From Larix sibirica (Eukaryota; Streptophyta; Pinopsida; Pinales; Pinaceae), in assembly GCA_004151065.3 (NCBI GenBank), contig NWUY0300025198.1, positions 32,927 through 48,631 of the forward strand: DNA of 15,705 nucleotides. Direction: 5' to 3'. Positions within the stretch are counted from its first letter, which is position 1, and each line of letters starts with the position of its first letter. Position numbers and translations under genes: made by a program. Below, piece by piece: positions 8,432-15,705 of the stretch. The notes beneath the pieces are model-generated. The model saw nothing but the letters and a program-made list of their open reading frames with translations, searched no databases and was not told the DNA's origin.

Positions 8432-9039
8432 TGCACAACGTGCTCATCAGAGGGTCACAATAAAGATAATTGTCGATACGATTACTGACGCCAATTTCAC
8501 AATGATAGAAGAATGTATCACAAAGAAAGAAGACTATTACAAGAAGAACCAAAACTGTTCCCATAAGAAAGATGACCAGACAATTTTTGAATTGCTCAAA
8601 CAAGTTATTATTGCGACATATATGAAAGGTTTGAGCCTCATTCGAAGGTAGATTGTCCATATAATGTTGAAAGGTTAAACCAAAATGGTGTGGCATATGT
8701 CGAACTACTCAACATAACATTAGAATGCATAAATAATTTGAAGAGAAAATCCAATTACCAGACGGTCTATCAAACACAAACCATCGACCAGAGCAACCAA
8801 AAGGGTCGATACTTTTGCAATAATGACCAACGCAACAACGAATACAATTGATGTGCGAGTTATAATTGTCATGGAAGATACAACAATAACCGTGGTAATC
8901 GTCCCACTGGTCGAATGAAACCTTGTTGTTCATCTGTTGCAGTGAAGAACACTTGTGTCCCGACTGTCCTTAGAAGGATAGGACGAATCTCAAGTTTTGT
9001 ATAAAATGTCGGGCGGGGGAGAATAATCTAGAAGAATGC
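8432..9039 (+). pseudogene. Five-zinc-knuckle nucleocapsid array, copy B
   Basis: The same five knuckles as in copy A are present, with different damage. K1 at 8432-8473 (CTTCSSEGHNKDNC) is a perfect C-x2-C-x4-H-x4-C. K2 at 8612-8656 has its second Cys changed to Tyr (CDIYERFEPHSKVDC). K3 at 8689-8728 (CGICRTTQHNI) keeps C, C and H but is frameshifted before its last Cys. K4 at 8926-8967 (FICCSEEHLCPDC) lacks the first Cys. K5 at 8998-9039 (CIKCRAGENNLEEC) has His changed to Asn. The K3-K4 linker is again Asn/Arg/Gly-rich (CHGRYNNNRGNRPTG). A TAG at 8971 separates K4 and K5. Confidence 0.75.
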
Positions 9040-9045
9040 CCCATC

Positions 9046-9894
9046 ATGCTCAAAAAGATTAATAATAAAAGGAATGTTAATCTCTTGTCTAGTGTTCCTA
9101 AGCATGAAGCATTGTATTCTAAAAATTTGCACATCATTACTAGGCAAGGCTCAAATATTGGAGGTGATAACCCCCACATCACAAAACTTCAAAGTAAAGA
9201 AGATAACTATCCCAATCTGCATAAGCAAAGATAAAAATGTAATCACGCTATGAAATTTTTTGAAGAATTCGCATCTGTAGAAGACACTATAGAATCACAA
9301 AACAAAACACTCAATGAATTACTACAACTTCTCAGAAAAAAGGATGTTGTTACACGTCTAATTGATTTAATGTATATGATAAGAAACAACCCAACAAATG
9401 AAAAAGTTGCTAAAAATATTTGCAGCTTCAACCATAAAGATAAAGTTGACATCGACCCTATGGTTGACCTCGCAGTTAAAGGATATTGCATGTCGCAAGT
9501 CATCCTCAACTTTGGATCTCAAGCTAACATAATGAGTCGGTCTACCTAGGAAAGCTTGGGACGACCACAATTCTCTGATTCACGCATCTATCTTAAGCTT
9601 ACCGACCAGGGATTGATCAAACCCATTAGAGTATGGAAAAATGTTAATACTGAAATTATGGGTATTAACACTCAAGTCGACTTTGAAGTCTTCGACCTAA
9701 AAGAAGGATACAAATCCTTCCCCATGCTAGTCGGACGACCATGGGGTGGAAAAATGAAAGCTTCCATTTCACTCGAAAAATATAAAACAAAATTGAAAGG
9801 TGAAGGTAAAACAGTCATTGTACGTATTCATCCATCCCAAGTAAAACCTTGGGCAGAGCCCGATGACAACGATGCAGACATAAGGTGCATGTAA
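9046..9894 (+). pseudogene. Aspartic protease (retropepsin) region, copy B
   Basis: The protease would cut the gag-pol polyprotein. Frame 1 continues from the last zinc knuckle through a linker of about 100 residues (KFFEEFASVEDTIESQNKT, 9250 onward), broken by TAA 9232, into the protease fold. The active-site loop VILNFGSQANIMSRST (9502-9546) is the D-[ST]-G-S-x-x-N loop of plant retropepsins with the catalytic Asp changed to Asn (AAC at 9508-9510) and Phe in the Thr/Ser place. A TAG at 9547 replaces what is Trp in many relatives. Downstream, LTDQGLIKPI, TQVDFEVFDL and FPMLVGRPW match the rest of the domain (flap, D-F-E-V and L-L-G regions). The tail GEGKTVIVRIHPSQVKPW is conserved in copy A. 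It cannot be active. Confidence 0.8.
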
Positions 9895-10683
9895 CAAGTC
9901 ATGCAAAATAATAAAGATTCAGTTGAACCAAATGAATACAAGATCCATTTGGGTTCACCTATGTCGGTCGGACAGAACTCCAACTCGGAACTTCACAATT
10001 GGGAAATTGAAAATTATGAAGCACATGCAAGAGTATGTTGGACAATCAAAGTCATCCCTTGACTACCAATACAAGAATGCTTTGTAATTACAGTAATCCC
10101 AAAAATATTTGAGAAGAAAGTAAGGGAATACCCCTCTTTAGTTCCGATGATATATGAGATGACTAACCTTCCACTCCTTAGATATAAGGAATATGAGTTG
10201 CCATTGACTCATGTTGAAGAATTCTCTAAGAATGTTGGAGAACAAGGACGACTTCAGATCTTAGTCAAAACCTTTACTGATCAGGCGACTAGATGGTGGG
10301 ATACCCATCAATCGTGTCTGTAGACTTGGACAACTGCTTCAACTTATTTTGTTGAACGGTTTGGAGGAAGCAAGATAATAACAAAAGCTCAAATTTAGAA
10401 TTTTGTCCAAGGTCGAGATCCAGTCAAGCACATTAACATGTGTGAAAAAGAATGGAAAAAGATTGGTTACCAAGATAAGCAAGCATGGCCACATATGTTT
10501 CCAAGCACATTAGACGACTTTACCAATAAATGGTACAAAATGGAAGAATCTAGGGGAGAAACATTTAATAGGAAGACTCTTAAAGAATTTTTATTAAAGA
10601 CTTCTCGTTTTCCCTTGTGGAAGAATGCCTTAAGGAAGCAGATCAAGAAATTCACCATTTTATCAAACCGACTCAAAGACTAG
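9895..10683 (+). pseudogene. Second gag-like domain between protease and RT
   Basis: In the same frame 1 as the protease lies a 260-codon segment that is not protease, RT or a known linker. It reads ECFVITVIPKIFEKKVREYP, then FTDQATRWWDTHQSCL (10273-10320), TWTTASTYFVERFGG, INMCEKEWKKIGYQDKQAWP, and MFPSTLDDFTNKWYKMEES (10495-10551) followed by TFNRKTLKEFLL. Both the RWW..TW..F..RFGG and FPSTL..KWY..TF..L..F parts look like the capsid-type core of Retrotrans_gag. Stops are at 10060, 10321, 10396 and 10681. The domain is in both copies, so it belongs to the family. From memory, some plant Ty3/gypsy polyproteins have a similar order; this needs a profile search. Confidence 0.6.
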
Positions 10684-11130
10684 TTGAAGCAACCGACACA
10701 AATGATTGACCAAGCTTCGACTGTAACATCGTCATGATTGCCCAAAAGCAACAAGTTCATCTCCTGACTTGACTGGACTTGGAGAATGACAAAACCCCAG
10801 GTAAAAGATTTCATTGGAAGAAAGATCAACCCCGGATATCCCATCCAGTAAAATCGATTATGAAAATATCTACTAAATATAAAGCAGAGGATCATGAACT
10901 TGGAGACTTTCCCCAATCCTTTACTGAATTCAAGTAAGGATACTGATCAATCAATGAGTCAAAAGTAACAAAATGGATAGATACGGAAATAAACACAAAA
11001 GAATTCGATATCTCTATCGATAGAAAACCAAAAATAGAAAGAATAGGAGACTATTGGTTGGAGATATAGACGACGGAAATAACAAACCTTCTAAAAGAAT
11101 ATTAGGATGTATTTTCCAGAAACTACAAAG
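10680..11130 (+). pseudogene. Linker between gag-like domain and RT, copy B
   Basis: Reading moves from frame 1 to frame 3 at about 10680 and then stays in frame 3 to about 12594. Text such as DCNIVMIAQKQQVHLL, DKTPGKRFHWKKDQP and KPKIERIGDYWLEI is protein-like but matches no domain I know. Stops occur at 10707, 10770, about 10935 and 10941, about 11067 and 11103. It ends in DVFSRNYKDLKGLVQEMG, the usual approach to the RT domain in Ty3/gypsy polyproteins. Confidence 0.6.
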
Positions 11131-11990
11131 ATTTGAAAGGGTTGGTACAAGAAATGGGAGAGATGAAAATTGAAATCATGCCAGATGCAAAGCCTATCGA
11201 GAAATGACTGTATAAACTAGCGCATAAATACAAATACATTGTAAAGAAGGAAATTGAGAATATGCTAGCTGCAAGAATTATATACCCTGTAGATCAATTA
11301 GAGTGGACCAACCCTATGGTCATCCAGCTAAAGAAACATGACCCCAAAATAATGAGGATCTGTGTCGATTTCATAGGCCTAAAAAAAGTAACACTTAGTG
11401 GCCCATTTCTGACACCTTTCGCCTATGAAATTATTAATGAAGTCGTTGGTCATGAATGTTATTCCTCCACATACGGTTTCTCTAGATATAACCAAGTACC
11501 TATTGAAAAATAATATCAACAAAAGGCCACATTTGTTTGTGAATTTGGGTCATGTGCATATAAATTTATGCCATTTGGACTGAAAAATGTGTCACCAATC
11601 TTCTCAAGAATTGTTATAAAAGCCTTTCAGGAATTTCCATACAAGACCATGGTTTTCTATTTTGACGACTAGACTATCTATATTAAATACCACATCCAAT
11701 TGCTCCAACTAATGTTGGATAGGTGTCGGCAAATCCATCTTTCATTGAATATAAAAACATGTATTTTTTCCATGCCCATTGGAGTAATTTTGGGCCATGT
11801 AGTATTTAAGGAAGGTATCAAAGTTGATTTGGAAAAAATCAAAGTTATTCTTGACTTGAAATCCTCAGTAAATCCCAAGCAAGTTAGAATATTGTTGGGA
11901 CATATAGGATATTATAGAAAATTTATAAGGCATTACTCTAACATGACATCTCCCTTAGAAGAAGTGCTCAAGTTAAATGTGGAATTCATC
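11131..11990 (+). pseudogene. Reverse transcriptase, copy B
   Basis: RT copies the element RNA into DNA. In frame 3 the order is GEMKIEIMPDAKPI, ENMLAARIIYPVDQLEWTNP, RICVDFIGLKKVTL, YGFSRYNQVPIEK, FGSCAYKFMPFGLKNVSPIF and FYFDD at 11655-11669, then the thumb (LGHVVFKEGIKVD, LLGHIGYYRKFIRHYSNM). The catalytic motif [YF]-x-D-D is kept as YFDD, but the first catalytic Asp, expected in the T-D-G-F-S-G-Y context, is Tyr (TAC at 11472-11474). Stops at 11205, 11512 and 11670 also break it; the last replaces the residue after DD. The F-S-x-Y-N-Q and MPFGLKN wording fits plant Ty3/gypsy elements. Confidence 0.92.
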
Positions 11991-12594
11991 TGGACACCAG
12001 AATGTTCAGAATCATTTGAACTAATCAAAATAAAATTGGCCAAATCCCTAATCCTTAGATTCTTGAATTGGTCAAATAAGTTTCATGTACAAATAGATGC
12101 ATCAAGTATTGCAGTTGGTGCAATACTCACCCAACCTAAAGATGACAAAATTGAATTCCCTAACGCATATGCTAGTTGGAAACTAAATAAAGCAAAACGA
12201 AACTATTCAACGACTGAACGCGTTACATTAGGCATTATCTTCGCACTCCAGAAATATCAATGTTACTTATTGGCTAACCCATTCATATTTTTCACAGATC
12301 GCCTAGCTCTAAAATACTTGGTAAACAAATCATTGCATCATGGTCGAATATGCCACTAGATTTTGTTATTTCAAGAATTTGAGTTTGAAATATTAGTCTG
12401 ACTAAGAAAATCAAACGTGGGACCTGACCATTTATCTCGTATAGAAACTAGTTAGGACCCAGTCAGCATAGACAATGATTTTCCCGATGCACATCTCTTC
12501 CGAGTCAAGGCTATTCTAAGTGAGCTCATGACATTGCCCAATTTTTACAAGAGGGACAAGCTCCTAAAGGAACATTGGAAAAGAATAAGAAAAT
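11991..12594 (+). pseudogene. RNase H domain, copy B
   Basis: RNase H removes the RNA template strand. Frame 3 continues without a stop from 11700 to 12356. The domain shows WTPECSESFELIKIKL, FHVQIDASSIAVGAILTQ with Asp at 12096, NYSTTERVTLGIIFALQKY with Glu at 12216, and FFTDRLALKYLVNKSL with Asp at 12297, so the D-E-D residues are all present. A TAG at 12357 sits where relatives usually have Trp (R-W-x-L-L-x-Q-E). Past it, LLFQEFEFEILV, SNVGPDHLSRIET and FPDAHLFRV are the usual connection to integrase. Frame 3 ends at a TAA near 12594. Confidence 0.92.
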
Positions 12595-12601
12595 AATATC
12601 A

Positions 12602-12985
12602 ATGAAAGTAGCACCCTATACCTTAATGAATGGATATCTTTATAAATTAGGACTTGATGACATGCTCCATCACTACATGCTTGACCATGAAAGGTAATCC
12701 ATTATGGAAGAATCTCACTTGGGTCCAGTAGGAGGACATTTTCACACCGACAGAACTACTAGGAAAATACTACAATATACAGTATAGTAGCCAACACTAA
12801 GAAAATATTGCAAATCATATATCAGCAAATGTGACAAGTGCCAACGAATGGGTCGATCCTTGCAACGAAATGAAATGCCACTTATATCCATAAATTCCAG
12901 TCGAAAATTCAAAATTTGGGCTATTGACTTTTTCAACCATTCCCAGTACTTGGCCAATGGATGGGCATCTGATATATAATTAGCA
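12602..12985 (+). pseudogene. Integrase N-terminal zinc domain and core start
   Basis: Integrase inserts the DNA copy. In frame 2 the sequence starts MKVAPYTLMNGYLYKLG and carries the HHCC zinc-binding set: His at 12716, His at 12737, Cys at 12830 and Cys at 12839 (H-x6-H-x30-C-x2-C), with the usual CDKCQRMG ending. Two adjacent TAGs at 12785-12790 stand where relatives usually have Trp-Trp-Pro. The first catalytic Asp of the core is in FKIWAIDFF, at 12926. The frame then breaks near 12970. Confidence 0.88.
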
Positions 12986-13617
12986 TAGTGGAGTATGTTA
13001 CCAAATGGGATGAAGCAGAATCGATTGAGCCTTGTAGAAGTGAAGTTGCAGCAAAGTTCATCTATGAAAATATTATTACAAGATTTGGATGTCCTCTTAC
13101 TTTAATCAGTGACAAAGGAACGCATTTCATAAACAAAACTATAGATTTTTTACTCAAAGAATTCATGATCGACCATCATAAGGGTTTGTTGTACCATCCT
13201 CGGTCGAATAGCATTGTCGAGTCATTTAATAAAACATTGACGAAGGGTCTTACAAAAATAGGCAACATCGACAAAGATGATTGGGATGATAAAATCTCTG
13301 CGATATTATGGGCATATCAGATAGCTTATAAAAGATCAACCAAGAAGAAACCTTTTAAGCTAGTATATGGGAAATATGTAGTCATCCTGCTACACTTTAA
13401 ACAACAAGCACCAATTATTGCAAAAGTACTCCATTTAGATGTTGTACAAGCCACACAGGAAAGAGTATTTGAACTCCAAAAACTCGGAGAACAGAGAATG
13501 ATTGCTATGCATCATCAAGAAGTGCATAAACAACAATATAAATATTGGAATAAAAGGAACATCAAAATAAGGATATATCATTCAGTGAACTTGTACTTTT
13601 GTACGATAGAAAAATAA
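12973..13617 (+). pseudogene. Integrase catalytic core, copy B
   Basis: In frame 1 the core is open for over 200 codons: YIISIVEYVTKWDEAESIEP, RFGCPLTLISDKGTHFINKT with the second Asp at 13111, and YHPRSNSIVESFNKTL with the Glu at 13219. The Asp-to-Glu spacing is 36 codons (D-x35-E), the retroviral and Ty3/gypsy standard. It continues with DKDDWDDKISAILWAYQ and KKPFKLVYGKYVV, the typical W-A-Y and P-F-x-L-V-Y-G parts, then an Arg/Gln/His-rich helix (MIAMHHQEVHKQQYKYW). All three core residues remain, counting Asp 12926 in the other frame. Of the coding pieces here it is the best preserved. Confidence 0.93.
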
Positions 13618-13800
13618 AAGGGAAACTGAAAAAACTCGAGATTACATGGTTGGGACTGTATATAGTGGAAGAACTAAACTATAATGGAACTATACAACTG
13701 AAAACACTTCAGGGTCGAGTCTTCACCAAGGTCAGCAATGGGGCTCAACTTAAACGATATCGACTATTAAAAGGCACTATGTTTACTAGTGCTCGTATCA
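13599..13800 (+). pseudogene. Integrase C-terminal domain, copy B
   Basis: After a frameshift near 13590 (frame 1 to 3), YDRKIKGKLKKLEITWLG, LYIVEELNYNGTIQLKTLQG and VSNGAQLKRYR form the conserved GPY/F-like integrase tail; here G-P-Y is G-L-Y. The overlap of the two frames (13599-13617) is a simple indel scar, not programmed shifting. After the RYR motif no chromodomain is seen; the frame runs on to 13943 with AT-rich, unconvincing text. Polyprotein coding therefore probably ended near 13790. Confidence 0.82.
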
Positions 13801-14110
13801 CCATTAGTCAACCGTTGTGTCCCCGGGTTTGTGTAGAATTAGGAAAACTAACTAAATTGTTTAGAAACAGTTATATAACTAACCTAATTTCAATTACATA
13901 TAAAAGGAGTACTAAGACTTGGATTTTGGAAAGTAAGAAGTGATTCAACACACATGACGATTAACCGGGCAGAAGAGCCCGAGAGGGAGAGAGAAAATAT
14001 GCAGTAGTCCAGGAGTAGTAGACCCTCACCAAGCTCTGACCGGAAGAACAAAGAAACAAAAAAGAGAGCAATGGATTCATTTGATAAGAGATCGACCAAG
14101 ATGACTCCCT
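13801..14110 (+). other. Noncoding stretch after integrase
   Basis: This gene-free stretch may hold what is left of the element's 3' end. TATAAAA lies at 13899-13905. A GGGC..GCCC hairpin and a purine tract (GAGAGGGAGAGAGAAAA, about 13981-13997) could be a polypurine-tract remnant, but no TG-initiated LTR follows it directly. Purine-rich text continues to 14110. Confidence 0.3.
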
Positions 14111-15674
14111 AGTGAGCAATGAATGAGGAAATAAGGTGAACACCAAGACATAGATGATACCATCGATGAGAGCATCGACCATCAAGTGAACCGAATGGTT
14201 CTCGATTAAAAATTCTATCGCAAGTTTCACCAAGTGTGGAAACGATATTTCCACCACAAATATCACATTTAATGTTTTCACCTACTCACATTAAAATCAC
14301 ACCGAAGACCACTCCTATAAAGACACTAGAGCTTGAAGATTCTAGGGTTAATTTCTGTGCTGAACTCAAGCGAGCACACTCTGTTCCTAAAATCATAGAG
14401 TTTCTATCAAATTTGTTGACTGTAGATTATCAAAAACCATCCATGGCTCCAAAAAAGGACACAATAGAAGAAAATAAATAAGTAGTCGAAGGGAAAGCTA
14501 GGATTCAGCAGGAAGAAGCTACCATGACTCCCTTACAAGCTAGACTGCACAAAATTAAGGAAGAACAAAATGAAAGAACAAAATTGGGGCAAGCAATATA
14601 TAGAACTAAAAGCATATGGAATTAGAGACAACTAGTGGATAGAAGACACCAATAAACTCATAGTTACAAAGATACGAGATTATCTTAATGCTCTGTTGAT
14701 AGCTCCCCTTGGGAATTTGAAAGACATCATCACCAAATTCATTGTTAATCGCTACCAGGATGGGAAAATTTAGATCAATGAGCCCATACCAATAACAAAT
14801 TCACTAATTACTCATATTACTGGCTTGTCAAGCAAAGGAGCACCAGTACCTATCATAACGTCCAAGTCATTGGAGTTGGTTCAAGAATTAACAAGGTCTA
14901 CAGCGAGGAAAAACTCAAGAGGATTAATTAGAAGCAAAGTATTATATGAGACAGTCAAATGGGAAACAAACATAGTATCTCTATATATAACAAACATCGG
15001 TTGGCCATTCGACTTAAGACTCGATATGCTAAAGGAAGACAATCAAATTGCCTATGAGGCAAAAAATTTCAATTGGGTCGACCATTTGACACAAATAGTC
15101 ATGACAAATTGCGAGAAATGTTAAGAATCTACAGAAGTATTCAGGTTCTCATCATTACTTATCTAGATAGTAATAAAAAGGATTAGTCCAGTTGGTGAAT
15201 CATAATTCACCAATACACATCCTCCATTGATGAACAATTTCAAGTCTTTGCACTGAGGGGACTATCATACAACACTAAAAAGGAAAAGGCCTACATGGAG
15301 AATTGGTTTTAAGTAATAAAAACTAAGTGTGACCATTGAAGAGTGCCCCAACACATTCTTTGTAGTCTAACCCCATCAACACATATTGAGGTCGGTCTCA
15401 ACCATACCAAGGTATTGTACATGGAGGGTGCGGGAGGAACTACACAAGAACTCGACTACTATCCCAATGTCCACGAATTATTTACCAATTTGGCCAGACA
15501 ACAAACACTACAATACCTATAGCAACCATAGCTTATGTTAAAGAGTATGTTCTCATTAAGCCTATATTGGACGAAGAAAAAGAAGACCAAATGGAAACAA
15601 CATTGTACATCACTACATTTGGACTAGATGATGAACCAGAAAATCCATTGGAAATCATACCCTCTAACAGCTAA
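14110..15674 (+). pseudogene. Large decayed ORF downstream of integrase, unrecognised
   Basis: A sense-strand coding relic follows the integrase. Frame 1 (14236-14625, one TAA at 14479) has a Ser/Thr/Pro-rich start (PTHIKITPKTTPIKT) and a charged coiled coil (LHKIKEEQNERTKLGQAIY). Reading shifts to frame 2 near 14630 and stays there to 15122 with one early TAG: YLNALLIAPLGNLKDIITKF, IVNRYQDGKI, EPIPITNSLITHITGLSSKG, SLELVQELTRSTARK, NFNWVDHLTQIVMTNCEKC. After TAA 15122 matching text continues with stops (FRFSSLLI), then frame 1 (YMEGAGGTTQELDYYPNVHE, 15418-15477) and an acidic frame 3 end (DEEKEDQMETTLYITTFGLD) closing at TAA 15672-15674. No enzyme motif, zinc knuckle or clear membrane segment is seen. 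It may be an extra 3' ORF of copy B, as in some plant Ty3/gypsy lineages, or the 5' gene of another element. Confidence 0.5.
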
Positions 15675-15705
15675 AGTGTTACAACGTATTTTTCCACCTT
15701 GTGAG

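Larger units (their letters stand above)
7115..10584 (+). repeat. Direct repeat, arm B (partner 3030-5924)
   Basis: This arm is colinear with arm A but longer, because it keeps the protease segment 9146-9727 that arm A lacks. It also lacks a 21-base segment that arm A has between AAAGAA words at 4424 and 4445. The two arms have the same orientation and are separated by about 1.2 kb of unrelated sequence. Confidence 0.9.
7115..13800 (+). mobile_element. Ty3/gypsy element copy B, full pol, 5'-truncated
   Basis: Copy B holds gag, five zinc knuckles, aspartic protease, a second gag-like domain, RT, RNase H and integrase in this order on the + strand. RT before integrase, plus DD35E integrase spacing, assigns it to Ty3/gypsy. 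No chromodomain is visible after integrase, which suggests a non-chromovirus lineage. Long stretches keep one frame (8926-10683 in frame 1; 10680-12594 in frame 3; 12602-12970 in frame 2; 12973-13617 in frame 1) and are damaged mainly by stops. No LTR pair was found, so both ends are approximate. Confidence 0.88.

Noticed and set aside
8319-8651. 110-codon + strand open frame in copy B
   Set aside because: The conserved gag text and knuckles K1-K2 are in frame 2 here; this frame 3 reading has no counterpart in copy A.
13590-13617. Programmed frameshift inside integrase
   Set aside because: The frame change falls inside a conserved domain in an element full of other indels, with no slippery site or need for a fusion; a decay scar.
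13981-13997. Polypurine tract followed by a 3' LTR
   Set aside because: The purine run is suitable, but no TG-initiated sequence follows directly and no LTR partner was found upstream; kept only as a remark.
1-15705. CRISPR array, bacterial operons, tRNA or rRNA genes
   Set aside because: No regular spacer-repeat structure, no Shine-Dalgarno-led gene set and no tRNA or rRNA consensus was seen; the sequence is plant-like.

Overview
This window looks like nuclear DNA of a land plant, probably a repeat-rich intergenic region. It is visibly AT-rich, has no intact host gene, and almost all recognisable coding sequence is decayed Ty3/gypsy (Metaviridae-type) LTR retrotransposon on the + strand. 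The domain order RT, RNase H, integrase, with a DD35E integrase, marks Ty3/gypsy rather than Ty1/copia. I cannot name the species.

Layout. Positions 1-1100 are AT-rich with one small tandem repeat. From 1108 to 2020 there is an unrecognised coding-like relic with a coiled-coil stretch, and 2029-2340 could be a decayed LTR. From 2427 the first element copy (copy A) begins: a leader-like coding relic, gag with five zinc knuckles, the tail of the protease and a second gag-like domain. It stops dead at an NN at 5925-5926. Positions 5927-7110 separate the two copies and hold CT microsatellites with telo-box-like motifs, an array of 14-base GTCGG/CCGAC palindromes, a gag scrap from a different retroelement, and AT-rich sequence. 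The second copy (copy B) starts near 7115 and runs gag, five zinc knuckles, protease, second gag-like domain, RT, RNase H, integrase and integrase C-terminus to about 13800. Downstream (14110-15674) lies another decayed reading frame that I do not recognise.

The two copies are homologous from about 3030/7115 to 5924/10584, at roughly 80% identity by eye over sampled stretches. Copy A has lost the whole protease core through a clean 582-base, in-frame deletion. Copy B has lost the 5' leader. Neither could work: both carry many in-frame stops and frameshifts, and copy B has lost the protease catalytic Asp and the first RT catalytic Asp. No convincing LTR pair, primer-binding site or polypurine tract was found, so outer boundaries are uncertain.

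Together the parts describe one retrotransposon family. Gag would package RNA through a five-knuckle nucleocapsid, the protease would cut the polyprotein, RT/RNase H would copy the RNA and integrase would insert it. The unusual points are the five-knuckle array, a gag-like domain placed between protease and RT, and the long sense frame downstream of integrase. I see no sign of a working new system; the strongest novelty candidates are that downstream frame and the palindrome array.
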